A stretch of 64,000 bases of DNA from Cupriavidus respiraculi (GTDB taxonomy: Bacteria; Pseudomonadota; Gammaproteobacteria; Burkholderiales; Burkholderiaceae). Each line of letters begins with the position of its first letter. Positions within the stretch are counted from its first letter, which is position 1. Of this stretch, positions 1 through 8,553 are shown piece by piece. The stretch spans positions 124,001-188,000 of the forward strand of contig NZ_CAJZAH010000002.1 in NCBI RefSeq assembly GCF_914271545.1. The letters run 5' to 3'. Below the pieces are notes generated by a model. The model was not told the origin of the DNA. It saw only the letters and a program-made list of their open reading frames with translations, and made no database searches. Both the position numbers and the translations under genes were made by a program.

Positions 1-79
1 GCACGCCGGCGAATGGCACCATGATGGCCGACACCAGCCACAGGCCGCCCGGCGAGACCATCGGCATGGCGCCCGTCAT
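1..79 (-). CDS. mnhD: Na+/H+ antiporter subunit D (MnhD/MrpD-like), 5' part only
   Basis: Only the first 26 codons lie in the window; the gene runs off the left edge. The ATG overlaps the stop of the upstream mnhC frame in an ATGA arrangement, as do the other junctions in this operon. The visible peptide begins MTGAMPMVSPGG and then turns hydrophobic, as expected for the first membrane helix. The assignment rests mainly on its place after mnhC, where Mrp/Mnh operons carry the proton-translocating NuoN/MrpD-type subunit. It would act in the inner membrane in Na+(K+)/H+ exchange. Confidence 0.6.
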   Translation of the reverse strand, partial: MTGAMPMVSPGGLWLVSAIMVPFAGV

Positions 80-408
80 GCTGGCTCCCGCGCCCCGCCG
101 CCACCCTCGTCGGACAGCGACGCCGCGCCGCCTTCCTCGTGCAGCCCCAGCGTCAGCGCAATGCCGAGCGCGGTGGCGGCGAAGGCCACCACGATCGCAG
201 TGATCAGCAGCGCCTGCGGCACGGGATCGCCGCCCATGCCCGCCGCCGCGCCGCGGCGGGCGATGATCGCGCAGGCAAGGAAGATCCCGTTGCCCAGCAC
301 GTTCAGCGCGACGATCTTGCGCAGCGGATGCGGGCTCGCGATCAGGCCATAGACGCCGATGCCCGCCAGCACGGCCGCGCACAGGCCGAACAGCGCGGTC
401 GCGTTCAT
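76..408 (-). CDS. mnhC: Na+/H+ antiporter subunit C (NuoK-like)
   Basis: A 110-residue protein with three hydrophobic segments: near residues 5-25, around 38-50, and in the stretch PQALLITAIVVAFAATALGI near 65-85. This is the layout of MnhC/NuoK subunits, including the typical segment in which two polar residues follow PQALxxT. A charged, Gly-rich tail (EEGG, DEGGGG) follows the last helix. The start overlaps the mnhB stop (ATGA) and the stop overlaps the mnhD start, so translation is probably coupled. It is an inner-membrane subunit of the multisubunit cation/proton antiporter. Confidence 0.85.
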   Translation of the reverse strand: MNATALFGLCAAVLAGIGVYGLIASPHPLRKIVALNVLGNGIFLACAIIARRGAAAGMGGDPVPQALLITAIVVAFAATALGIALTLGLHEEGGAASLSDEGGGGAREPA

Positions 409-1346
409 GGCCGGCCCTGCCGTTGCGCGGGGCCGGCGAACACCAGCGCCAGCGTGATGGCCAGCGAGGGCAGCAGCGCGAACTCGATTGCCACGATCCA
501 CACCTTGGCCCATCCCGGCGGATAGTCCAGGAACGCACCCGCCAGCGCCGCGCCGGCCGCCCCGAGCAGCAGGAAGACCGCGGGGCCGACGACCACGCCG
601 ATGCGCAGCCACCTGCCGCCGATGGCCGGGGCGTCCGCCAGCCCCGACATCATCACCAGCAGCCACATCGCCGCCAGCACCGTCGCCGCCTGGAACTTGC
701 CGCCCGGATGATCGGCGCCGGCCCACAGCAGGTACAGCGCCACCAGCACGCCGACCGGCACCAGCACGCGCGCGAGCCACGCCAGCATGCCCTCCGGGTC
801 GGGCGCCGCGGCGAGGCCCGGCCTGCCGCCCCAGAACCGGTCGGGACCCAGCGACCAGACCCCGATCAGCGCAATCAGCAGCACGATCGCCTCGAGCAGG
901 GTATCGGCCGAGCGAAAGCCGAGCAGCACGGCGGTGATGGGGTTGCCCACCTCCAGTGCTGGCATCGCTTGCGCAACCTGCGGTGCCAGCGTGGGGGCCG
1001 GCTCGGGCAGCAGCAGGAGGCACGCGGCGAGCGGCAGCGCGATCGCGGCCGCCGCGAGCGCCGCCAGTGCGCGTCTCGTGCGTGCGGTACGCGTCGTTCC
1101 GGCCGGTTCCGCGCCGCCACCGAGCCGTGCCGCGGCGCCGATCAGCAGCGCGCCGGTCAGACCCGCGCCGATGGCTGCCTCGGTCATCGCCACGTCCACC
1201 GCCTGCACGCGCAGCCATACGAAGGCCAGCAGCAGGCCATACGACACGAAGCACGCCACGGCGGTGGACAGGCCGCCCGTCACGACGCTGCCCAGCGCGA
1301 GGGCCAGCACGATCAGCACCAGCAGGCCGTCCAGCAGCTCATGCAT
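405..1346 (-). CDS. mnhB: Na+/H+ antiporter subunit B with N-terminal DUF4040 (MbhD-like) domain
   Basis: A 313-residue membrane protein made of two parts. Residues 1 to about 80 match the DUF4040/MbhD type (LLDGLLVLIVLALALGS, then the AVDVAMTEAAIGAGLTGAL signature). A middle linker is followed by the MnhB domain from about residue 200 (GGRPGLAAAPDPEG, then GADHPGGKFQ, the hallmark of MnhB). The MHELLDG start overlaps mnhG by 8 bases, and an upstream in-frame ATG is not needed. Fusion of the MbhD-type and B domains is known in Mrp systems of proteobacteria. It is a membrane subunit of the antiporter. Confidence 0.85.
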   Translation of the reverse strand: MHELLDGLLVLIVLALALGSVVTGGLSTAVACFVSYGLLLAFVWLRVQAVDVAMTEAAIGAGLTGALLIGAAARLGGGAEPAGTTRTARTRRALAALAAAAIALPLAACLLLLPEPAPTLAPQVAQAMPALEVGNPITAVLLGFRSADTLLEAIVLLIALIGVWSLGPDRFWGGRPGLAAAPDPEGMLAWLARVLVPVGVLVALYLLWAGADHPGGKFQAATVLAAMWLLVMMSGLADAPAIGGRWLRIGVVVGPAVFLLLGAAGAALAGAFLDYPPGWAKVWIVAIEFALLPSLAITLALVFAGPAQRQGRP

Positions 1347-1635
1347 CGGCGGCTCCCCGCGCGTGAATGGCGCGCGCCAGCAATTGCGACACCACCGCCG
1401 AGGCCAGCAGCACCAGCAGCCAGACCAGCACCAGCTTGAGGCCATCGACCGGCCGGTCCATCTGCGGCAGCACGCCGAGCGCCACCAGCCCGACCCCTAG
1501 ATTGTCGGCCTTGGTCAGCGCATGCAGGCGCGTCAGCGTGTCGGGAAAACGCAGCAGGCCGACCGTGCCGGCGAGGAAGAAGAAGGCGCCCGCGATCACG
1601 CAGGCCACGGTGAAGGCATGGGCAAGTACCGTCAT
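1339..1635 (-). CDS. mnhG: Na+/H+ antiporter subunit G
   Basis: A 98-residue protein with three membrane helices and the MnhG/PhaG signature GTVGLLRFPDTLTRLHALTKADNLG near residues 23-48. Length and motif match the family well. Its start overlaps the mnhF stop by 4 bases and its stop lies inside the start region of mnhB. Small subunit of the inner-membrane cation/proton antiporter. No independent promoter is evident. Confidence 0.9.
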   Translation of the reverse strand: MTVLAHAFTVACVIAGAFFFLAGTVGLLRFPDTLTRLHALTKADNLGVGLVALGVLPQMDRPVDGLKLVLVWLLVLLASAVVSQLLARAIHARGAADA

Positions 1636-1928
1636 GGTCGGCCTCCGGACCCCGGCGCCGCGCCGGCCTCGTGCGCGCGCTTCATGGCCGCCCTGACGAA
1701 GGCGATCGCCATGAAGGCCGCCAGCACCGCGAGAATCAGCGCCACGTCGAGCACCGCGGGCATGCGCGTGGCGGCTCCGAGCAGCAGCATCGCGCCGATG
1801 CCACCGGTACCCAGCAGCTGCACCGCCATCATCAGGTCGAACACCTCGCGCCGGCGCAGGATCGCCACCAGCCCGAAGCCGACCACGACCAGCACGGCGA
1901 TGGTGGCGCCCAGCAGGAAGTCAGTCAT
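1632..1928 (-). CDS. mnhF: Na+/H+ antiporter subunit F
   Basis: A 98-residue protein with three hydrophobic segments. It carries the MnhF pattern of a short basic loop (ILRRREVFDLMMAVQLLGT) followed by DVALILAVLAAFMAIAFVR. It is the first intact gene of the antiporter operon here. Normally mnhE precedes it; only the last part of mnhE survives, ending at 1921 and overlapping this start by 8 bases. With the upstream promoter and most of mnhE gone, expression would depend on transcription through the fused RND gene. Confidence 0.88.
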   Translation of the reverse strand: MTDFLLGATIAVLVVVGFGLVAILRRREVFDLMMAVQLLGTGGIGAMLLLGAATRMPAVLDVALILAVLAAFMAIAFVRAAMKRAHEAGAAPGSGGRP

Positions 1929-2098
1929 GGCGCGCTCCGGGCAGCAGCACGCCGGCGAGGCGCGCCTCCTCCGCCGCCATCTGCCGGGCGATCGGCCGCG
2001 TGGTGTCCAGGCAGTGGAACGCGATGGAGCCGCGCCCCTCGTCCACCGGCACCGAGCCCGGCATCAGGCTGACGATGCAGCGGAACTCGTTGCGCGAG
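1921..2098 (-). pseudogene. mnhE: mnhE remnant (3' end only), out of frame with the RND gene
   Basis: The minus-strand frame ending with TGA at 1921-1923 reads NEFRCIVSLMPGSVPVDEG, then SIAFHCLDTTRPIARQMAAEEARL. This is the C-terminal soluble part of MnhE (MPGSVP turn, Phe-His-Cys-Leu-Asp stretch). About 58 codons remain; a full MnhE is about 160 residues with two membrane helices. No start codon or membrane part precedes it. Instead the sequence joins directly to the RND permease coding frame near 2099, in another frame. I read this as the product of a deletion that fused the two operons. Confidence 0.75.
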
Positions 2099-4867
2099 GT
2101 TCTTCGCGATCATGCCGATCAGCGCAAGAATGCCGAGGATGGCGACGAAGCCGAGCGGCCGGTTGAAGACCAGCAGCGTCAGCACCACGCCGATCATGCC
2201 CAGCGGCATCACGCAGACCACCATCGCCAGCCGCCGGAAGCTCACCAGCAGCACCATCATGCTCAGCAGCATCAGCACGATCATCAGGGGCACCACGGCG
2301 AATACCGAGGCGCTGGAGGTGGCGCTTTCCTCCGACATGCCGCCCGTCTCGATGCGGTAGCCGCGCGGCAGCTTCGCGGCGTACTCGTCGATCTTCGGGG
2401 CCAGGGCCTCCACCACGGTATCGGGCAGCACGCCGTGAGCCACGTCGGCCCGCACGGTGAGCGTCGGCACGCGGTCGCGCCGCCAGACCAGCGGCGACTC
2501 CTGTTCCTCGGCGAAAGAGGCGAACTGGCTCAGCGGGACCATGCGGCCGCTGGCCGTGGGCACCTGCAGCGTGCTCAGCGTCTGGATGGACAGGCGGTCG
2601 CGCGCGCCGGCGCGGGCCACGACGTTGACCAGGTAGATGTCGTCGCGCACCTGGGTCACGGTGGTGCCCGTCACGGTGGCGTTCATGATGGCGGCGAGCG
2701 CCGCGCTGCTGATGCCGAGGTTGCGCGCCTCCTGCTGGTTCACGCGGATCTGGATCTGGCGGGCGGGCTCCATCCAGTCGAAATTGACATGCCTGGCGCG
2801 GGCGTCGCCGCCGATCACGCCGGCCAGTTCCAGCGCGATGGCGCGCACCTGGGCCGGGTCCGCGCCGGAGACGCGGTATTGCAGCGGCCAGCCTACCGGC
2901 GGTCCGAGCTCCAGCGGCGACACGCGCGCCACCACATCGGGAAAGTCCTCCGCCAGCGCCTTCTCCAGCTTGCGCTGCAGCCGGTCGCGCGCGTCCAGGT
3001 CCCTGGCCACCACCACGAGCTGCGAATAGAACGGGTTCGCGAGCTGCGCATTGAGCGTCAGGATGAAGCGGATGGCGCCACGGCCGACGTAGGTGCTGTA
3101 GTGGGCCACGTCGGGGTCGCCGTGGAGCAGCTGCTCGACCCGCCTCGCCTCGGCCTCCGTCGCGTAGATCGAGGCGTTCTGCCGCAGCGTCAGGTCAACG
3201 GTCAGCTCGACCCGGTCGGACGGCGGAAAGAACTGCTGCGGCACGAAGCGGATCAGGAACATCGAGACGACGAAGGCCGCCAGCGTGAGCCCGATGGTCA
3301 GCCATTTCGCGCGAATGGCGCCGTTGAGGAAGCGGCCATAGGCCGCGAGCAGCCGCCCGGGCTTGCCCGACGCGCCGGCCTTGGGCGCCTTGAGCAATGC
3401 CTTGCCGATCAGTGGCGCGAAGATGACCGCGCCCAGCCAGGAAACGATCAGCGCAATCGCCACCACCGCGAAGATGGAGAACGTGTATTCCCCCGCGGAA
3501 CTGCGGGCAAAGCCGATCGGCACGAAGCTGGAGATCGACACCAGCGTGCCGATCAGCATCGGCGCGGCCAGCGTGCGGTAGGCATAGGTGGCGGCCTGGT
3601 CCTTGGTATCGCCGGCGGCGAGCCGGTTGATCATGGCGTCGACGGTCGTCATCGCATCGTCGACCAGCAGGGTCAGCGCGATGATCAGCGCACCGAGCGA
3701 GACGCGATGCAGATCGATGTCGGCGAAGTCCATGATCGCGAAGACGATCGCCAGCGTCAGCGGAATCGACAGCGCGACGACCGCCCCGGGACGCACGCCG
3801 AGGCTGACGAAGCTGCAGACCAGGATGATGATGATGGCCTGCCACAGCGAGGCGAGGAAATCGTTGATGGCCACGTCGACGGTCACCGCCTGGTCTGCAA
3901 CCAGCGTGGGCTCGATGCCATGCGGCAGCCCACGCCGGATGTCGTCCATCTCGTCGCGGACGTTGCGGCCCAGCGCCAGAATGTCGCCGGCGTCGCGCAT
4001 CGCGATGGCCAGCCCGATGGCGGGCTGGCCGTTGACCCGGAACATCGGCTGCGGCGGGTCGGCGAAGCCGCGCCGCACTGTGGCGAAGTCGCCCAGCCGC
4101 AGGTTGCGGCCTGCGATGACAAGATTCAGTTCCTCGATATCGCGCTCGGAATCGAAGGCGCCGCTCACGCGCAGGAACACGCGCTCGCGCTCCGTGTGCA
4201 GCGTCCCGGCCGGCCTGACGACGTTCTGCGCCTGCAACGCGCCCAAAATGGCAGGAAAGTCCAGGCGCAGGCCGGCGAGCTCGCGCGCCGAGAACTCGAT
4301 GAAGATCTGCTCGTCCTGCGCGCCGAGCACCTCGATCTCGGCGACGTCGGGCACCCGCAGCAACCGCGAGCGCGCGGCCTCGACATGGTCGCGCAGTTCG
4401 CGGAAGGTGTAGCCGTCCGCGGTGAAGGCATAGATGATGCCGAAGGTGCTGCCGAAGTCGTCGTTGAAGACCGGCCCCACCACGCCCTGCGGCAGCGTGT
4501 GGCGGATGTCGCCGATATTGCGCCTGACTTCGTACCAGACGTTGGGCACGTCCTCGGGGCGCGTCGATTGCTTCAGATCGACGAAGATCGTCGTCTGCCC
4601 GGCCGTGGTGTAGCTGCGCACGCGGTCCAGGTGGTTGGTCTCCTGCAGCGCGCGCTCCAGGCGCTCGGTGACCTGCGACAGCGTCTCGTCCACGGTGGCG
4701 CCGGGCCAGGCCGCGCCGACCACCATCGAGCGGAAGGTGAACACCGGGTCCTCGCCGCGGCCCAGGCGCGTGAACGACAGCGTTCCCGCCGCAATCGCGA
4801 TCAGCATCACGAAGACCACCAGCGAGCGTTTGGACAGCGCCCACTCCGACAGATTCGGGCCGATCAC
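1925..4867 (-). CDS. RND efflux permease, C-terminally truncated and fused to mnhE remnant
   Basis: Inner-membrane proton-driven RND (AcrB/MexF-like) pump subunit. It starts with GTG overlapping the adaptor's stop (GTGA). The first membrane helix is near residues 14-30 and a periplasmic porter domain follows. Helices 2-6 lie at about residues 335-490, with the charged LLVDDAMTTVDAMI segment of helix 4. A second porter domain and helices 7-10 end at GILALIGMIAKN, residue 923. A normal protein then has about 110 more residues with the last two helices. Here the frame continues as 57 unrelated Arg/Gly/Pro-rich residues, antiphase to mnhE coding. The pump is probably inactive. Confidence 0.8.
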   Translation of the reverse strand: MIGPNLSEWALSKRSLVVFVMLIAIAAGTLSFTRLGRGEDPVFTFRSMVVGAAWPGATVDETLSQVTERLERALQETNHLDRVRSYTTAGQTTIFVDLKQSTRPEDVPNVWYEVRRNIGDIRHTLPQGVVGPVFNDDFGSTFGIIYAFTADGYTFRELRDHVEAARSRLLRVPDVAEIEVLGAQDEQIFIEFSARELAGLRLDFPAILGALQAQNVVRPAGTLHTERERVFLRVSGAFDSERDIEELNLVIAGRNLRLGDFATVRRGFADPPQPMFRVNGQPAIGLAIAMRDAGDILALGRNVRDEMDDIRRGLPHGIEPTLVADQAVTVDVAINDFLASLWQAIIIILVCSFVSLGVRPGAVVALSIPLTLAIVFAIMDFADIDLHRVSLGALIIALTLLVDDAMTTVDAMINRLAAGDTKDQAATYAYRTLAAPMLIGTLVSISSFVPIGFARSSAGEYTFSIFAVVAIALIVSWLGAVIFAPLIGKALLKAPKAGASGKPGRLLAAYGRFLNGAIRAKWLTIGLTLAAFVVSMFLIRFVPQQFFPPSDRVELTVDLTLRQNASIYATEAEARRVEQLLHGDPDVAHYSTYVGRGAIRFILTLNAQLANPFYSQLVVVARDLDARDRLQRKLEKALAEDFPDVVARVSPLELGPPVGWPLQYRVSGADPAQVRAIALELAGVIGGDARARHVNFDWMEPARQIQIRVNQQEARNLGISSAALAAIMNATVTGTTVTQVRDDIYLVNVVARAGARDRLSIQTLSTLQVPTASGRMVPLSQFASFAEEQESPLVWRRDRVPTLTVRADVAHGVLPDTVVEALAPKIDEYAAKLPRGYRIETGGMSEESATSSASVFAVVPLMIVLMLLSMMVLLVSFRRLAMVVCVMPLGMIGVVLTLLVFNRPLGFVAILGILALIGMIAKNLAQRVPLHRQPDAGLGAGGRGARLHRVPLPGHHAADRPADGGGGGAPRRRAAARSAP

Positions 4868-5946
4868 TTGCCGACCTCGCCCCAGCGCACCTTCTGCCCG
4901 GGCCGCAGCGCCTGCGCGCCCGCGACCACGATCACATCGCCGGCGGCCAGGCCCTGCGAGATCAGCACGCGGTCGGCGGTATAGGCGGTCACGGCCACCT
5001 CTCGCGCCGCCACGGTCCCGGCGTTGCGGTCGATGACCCAGACCGCGGGCTGCTGCGCCGAGCGGATCAGCGCCGTGGCCGGAATATCGATGGCGGCGGT
5101 GCCCTCCAGCGTCATGCGCCCCGTCACGATGCTGCCCAGCCGCATCGCCGGTGGCGGGTCGATGAGCCGCACCCGGACCTGGAAGGTGCCGGTCACCGGA
5201 TCGGCGCGCGGCGACACCTCGCGCACCGTGCCGCTTGCCTTGACGGCCGGGTCGCTGGTCAGCGCGACCTCGATGCGGGGCTGGCGCGGCGCGCTGTCCT
5301 TGACCTGGGCGGGTACGTCGAACACCGCGTCGACGGCGCCGTCGCGCGCGATCTGCACGATCATCCGGCCCGCGCCCACGATTTCGCCCGGCTCCGGACC
5401 GCGCGCGGTCACCACGCCGGCCACGTCTGACAGCAGGCGCGTATAGCCCACGCGGTTCTGCGCGATGCTGACCATGGCCTGCGACGACTCGATCTGGGAC
5501 TGGGTGATCTTGAGCAGCGCCTCCGACTGCTCGAAGGAGGCGCGCGAGATGGCGTTCTCCTTGAGCAGGTCGCGCATGCGGATGTAGTTGCTGCGCGCCT
5601 CGACACCCTGTGCCTGGGCCGCGGCGAGCTGCGCCCGCGCCGATTGCAGGCTGCTCTCCTCGTTCATCGCATCCAGCCGCGCCAGCAGCTGCCCGGGCTT
5701 GACGCGGTCCCCCACTTCCACGTTGCGCGCGATCAGCCTGCCGTCGATGCGGAAGGCGGCGTTGATCTCCGCCTCGGCCTGCACGCGTCCGGTCAGCGTC
5801 ATGGTGTCGCCGCTGGTGCGCGCGGTGATCTCGATCGCGCGCACGGGGCGCACCTCGGGCGCGGGCGGCTCCTCGGCGCGGCGGCAGGCGCAGAGCGCCA
5901 GCAACGGCACCAGCACGTACAACAGCGACTGCCGCATCCCCGCCAT
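4864..5946 (-). CDS. RND efflux periplasmic adaptor (HlyD/MFP family), probable lipoprotein
   Basis: Membrane-fusion protein linking the RND permease to an outer-membrane channel. A hydrophobic signal with a Cys-containing end (LLYVLVPLLALCAC) suggests lipid anchoring in the inner membrane. It is followed by the biotinyl-lipoyl half (DGRLIARNVEVGDRVKPGQLL), an alpha-helical hairpin (ESSLQSARAQLAAAQAQ), the returning half-motif and the beta-barrel. I start at MAGMRQ; a start at MRQ (5937) or the longer reading from 6021 is possible, and no strong ribosome-binding site decides. Its stop overlaps the permease start. No outer-membrane factor is adjacent. Confidence 0.85.
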   Translation of the reverse strand: MAGMRQSLLYVLVPLLALCACRRAEEPPAPEVRPVRAIEITARTSGDTMTLTGRVQAEAEINAAFRIDGRLIARNVEVGDRVKPGQLLARLDAMNEESSLQSARAQLAAAQAQGVEARSNYIRMRDLLKENAISRASFEQSEALLKITQSQIESSQAMVSIAQNRVGYTRLLSDVAGVVTARGPEPGEIVGAGRMIVQIARDGAVDAVFDVPAQVKDSAPRQPRIEVALTSDPAVKASGTVREVSPRADPVTGTFQVRVRLIDPPPAMRLGSIVTGRMTLEGTAAIDIPATALIRSAQQPAVWVIDRNAGTVAAREVAVTAYTADRVLISQGLAAGDVIVVAGAQALRPGQKVRWGEVGK

Positions 5947-6274
5947 GGCCGTATGGGAGCGAAGGCCGGCGACACGGCGCAAACGATGGCTGGCGGGTAG
6001 CGCCGTCACGACTGTCCTCACCTGTCGATGTTGCGTTCGGTCCGGTGCGGCGGGGCCGCCCGTCGGCTTTCGCTATCTGTCGCAGTCGAGCTTATGGTTG
6101 GGGATGTCGCCAGGCAAGAAAATTTCTTCTTCGGCGATATTAAGTTTCTTCGATAAATCGGGGCCGGAGGCACTTGCCCGCGCGCGCGGGCGACCAAGGC
6201 GCGGTCGCACGAAAGATTTCATATCCCGTGTAAAGAAATGGCGATGCCGCGCGGCGCCCGGGGCGTTGCGCGGC
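5947..6274. promoter_or_regulatory. Intergenic region with AT-rich upstream region of the efflux operon
   Basis: This 328-base stretch has no convincing gene. It holds the most AT-rich patches nearby, around 6108-6160 (AAGAAAATTTCTTCTT, ATATTAAGTTTCTTCG) and 6220-6245. They are the probable promoter and operator area for the minus-strand adaptor/permease operon. No clear regulator-binding palindrome was identified, and no regulator gene adjoins the operon. Confidence 0.4.
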
Positions 6275-7096
6275 CTACCTGGCGTACAGCGCGGACACGA
6301 CCAGGCACGCGCCGATGCCGCCCAGCACCACGCCGATGCCTCTTGCGCAAGCTTCCGCTGCGCAAGACAGGCGCTCCACGGCGACGGCCACGGTGACGGC
6401 CGCCATCGCGCCCGCATCCATCACGCCGAGCGCCAGCAGGCTCGCGGTCAGGCCCGCGCACGACAGCGTGCAATGGGCGCCGAGGCGCACGCCGTATCGC
6501 CACGCACCGGCGCCGTGGGATGACGGCACGCCGGCCGGCGCCGCCGCGCGGCAGTGGCGCAGATGGCGCGCCTTCCATCCCGTGCACTGCAGCGCGCCCG
6601 CGGCGAGCACCATCGCACCGGCAAGCAGCGGGACCGCGCGGGCCATCGCGGGCCAGTGCAGCAGCAGCGCGGCCGTGGACGCGCCAAGCGGAAACACCAG
6701 CAGTCCCAGGGCCGACCAGACCGCGACATAGCCCGTGCCGGCAAGCGCCGTCAGCGCTGCACGCCGCGGCGCGTCGGCGGCCACGGTCGCGTGGTACCGC
6801 CACAGCGCCGGCAACGCCGCGGGCAGCATCATCGCGGTCATCATGGCCGTCCACATGCCGAAGAACGATGCCGCCGCCCGGGGCCACGTTCCGCCGCACA
6901 TCGGGGTCCACAGCGGCGACAGCAGCCAGCCGCCCGGCATCGGCACCCCGCCCATCGCGGACATCGCCGCCACATGCGAGACCATCGCCGTCGCCGCCAT
7001 GGCCAGCGCCAGCGCCGACACGCCGGCGAAGGCCGACAGCGACGGGCGCTTGTCATCGCATGCGCCTGTCGCGCGGGCGTCCACGGCTGTCGTCAC
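6275..7096 (-). CDS. DUF2182 predicted metal-binding integral membrane protein
   Basis: A roughly 273-residue polytopic membrane protein of the DUF2182 family, whose function is not established. Seen are the Met/His-rich MWTAMMTAMMLPAALPAL segment typical of the family, a later CTGWKARHLRHCR stretch, and GAWRYGVRLGAHCTLSC with paired Cys and His that could bind a metal. I chose the GTG at 7096 because GGGAGAAAG precedes it by a good spacing; the longer frame upstream to 7246 looks non-coding. It is a single gene, divergent from the regulator starting at 7297. Confidence 0.75.
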   Translation of the reverse strand: MTTAVDARATGACDDKRPSLSAFAGVSALALAMAATAMVSHVAAMSAMGGVPMPGGWLLSPLWTPMCGGTWPRAAASFFGMWTAMMTAMMLPAALPALWRYHATVAADAPRRAALTALAGTGYVAVWSALGLLVFPLGASTAALLLHWPAMARAVPLLAGAMVLAAGALQCTGWKARHLRHCRAAAPAGVPSSHGAGAWRYGVRLGAHCTLSCAGLTASLLALGVMDAGAMAAVTVAVAVERLSCAAEACARGIGVVLGGIGACLVVSALYAR

Positions 7097-7296
7097 GATG
7101 GTCTTTCTCCCTGGATTCCTCGCTGCCGGTGCGGCGGCGCGCGGGCCGCGGCATGCGGGGCCTGCGTGATAGATTAGCCAGCGGCTGTCCAACGAAGGGA
7201 GTGACATGTGTGGCGCGATACCGGCGGCAGTGCGGGGCCCGTGCATCCGGACCGACCGGCGATCGGAGCATCAGGCGATGAGGCAAAAGCGAAGCG

Positions 7297-8544
7297 ATGA
7301 CGCGATCCACTGAGACGCCCGGCATGGACGCCGCCATTTCGCACGCCGCGCGCGCGCTCTCCGCCGGCGATGCGCTGGCAGCGCTCAACTTCGTGGCCCT
7401 GCGCGACGACGCGCCAGCGCTGGCCCTGCGCGGCATCGCCATGGCGCAACTCGGGGATCTGCCGCGCGCCAGCGCGCTGCTCGATGGTGCGGTGCGCGCT
7501 TTCGACCCCACGGCGGCCGTCCCCCGCGCGCGCTGTGTCGTCGCCCAGGCCGAGATCGCCCTGGCCCTGCGCGACCTGCGCTGGCCCACCCGTGCGCTGG
7601 AGGCCGCGCGGGCCGTGCTGGAAGCCCACGGCGACCGCGTCAATGCCGCCCACGCGCGCTATCTCGACATCCGCCGGCTGCTGCTGCTCGGCCAGCTGGA
7701 CGAGGCCGAACACCGCCTGCTCCAGCTCGATCCCCGCTCCCTGCCCCCCGCCTACCAGGCCGCCCACGAACTGGCCATCGCCGGCATCGCCATGCGCCGC
7801 GTGCGGGCGCGGCAGGCGCGCGAGGCGCTCGCGCGCGCCGCGGCGGCCTCGCGGCGCGCGGGCATTCCGGGGCTGCTTGCGGAAGTGGAAAGCGCGGGCC
7901 GCATGCTGGCCGTGCCAGCCGCTCGCCTCGTCGCGGGGGAACAGGAGCGACCGTTGCTGCTGGACGACGTCGAGGCGCTGCTCGCCTCGCGCGCCGTGGT
8001 GATCGACGGCTGCCGCCATGCGGTGCGCCACGTGCGCGTGGTGGTGCCTCTGGCCCGGCGGCCGGTGCTGTTCGCGCTGGCGCGCGCCCTGGGGCAGGCT
8101 TGGCCGGGCGATGTGCCGCGCGACGCGCTGATCGCGCAGGCCTTTCGCACCAGGCATCGCGATGCCTCGCTGCGCGCGCGCCTGCGCGTGGAAATCGGCC
8201 GGCTGCGCGCCCTGCTCGCGCCGCTGGCGGACGTGCGCGCCACCCCGCATGGCTACGCGCTTTCGCCGCGCGACGGACGCGACGTCGTGGTGATCGCGCG
8301 TCCCATCGACGAGCCGCATGCGGCGGTGCTGGCGCTGCTCGCCGACGGGCAGTCGTGGGCCAGCTCGGCGCTGGCACTGGCGCTGGGCGCCAGCCAGCGC
8401 ACCGTGCAGCGCGCGCTCGACGCCCTGGCCCGCGCGGGCAAGGTCGAATCGATCGGCAGCGGCCGCGCGCGGCTGTGGACGATGCCCGCGCTGCCCGGCT
8501 TCGCGACGTCGTTGTTACTCCCCGCACCGCTCACGCTGGACTAG
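7297..8544 (+). CDS. Predicted transcriptional regulator: helical-repeat N-terminus, winged-helix C-terminus
   Basis: A 415-residue Ala/Arg-rich protein. The first 200 residues form short helical pairs reminiscent of TPR repeats (ALRGIAMAQLGDLPRASALLDGAV, RARCVVAQAEIALALRDL). Residues about 250-310 contain a basic winged-helix-like unit. Residues about 345-395 form a clear HTH (LLADGQSWASSALALALGASQRTVQRALDALARAGKVESIGSGRARLW). It lies 9 bases before a small beta-propeller gene, so the two are likely co-transcribed. DNA binding is inferred from the HTH; ligand and targets are unknown. A start at MDAA (7324) is also possible. Confidence 0.7.
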   Translation: MTRSTETPGMDAAISHAARALSAGDALAALNFVALRDDAPALALRGIAMAQLGDLPRASALLDGAVRAFDPTAAVPRARCVVAQAEIALALRDLRWPTRALEAARAVLEAHGDRVNAAHARYLDIRRLLLLGQLDEAEHRLLQLDPRSLPPAYQAAHELAIAGIAMRRVRARQAREALARAAAASRRAGIPGLLAEVESAGRMLAVPAARLVAGEQERPLLLDDVEALLASRAVVIDGCRHAVRHVRVVVPLARRPVLFALARALGQAWPGDVPRDALIAQAFRTRHRDASLRARLRVEIGRLRALLAPLADVRATPHGYALSPRDGRDVVVIARPIDEPHAAVLALLADGQSWASSALALALGASQRTVQRALDALARAGKVESIGSGRARLWTMPALPGFATSLLLPAPLTLD

Positions 8545-8553
8545 CATGCAGGC

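Noticed and set aside
2000-4984. A 994-codon open frame on the plus strand opposite the RND gene
   Set aside because: It is His/Arg/Gln-rich and antisense to a clear RND permease; such frames arise from high GC and lack any family motif or ribosome-binding site.
6073-6417. Minus-strand 114-codon frame between the adaptor and the DUF2182 gene
   Set aside because: It overlaps the DUF2182 3' end in another frame and the AT-rich regulatory area, with no motif or ribosome-binding site.
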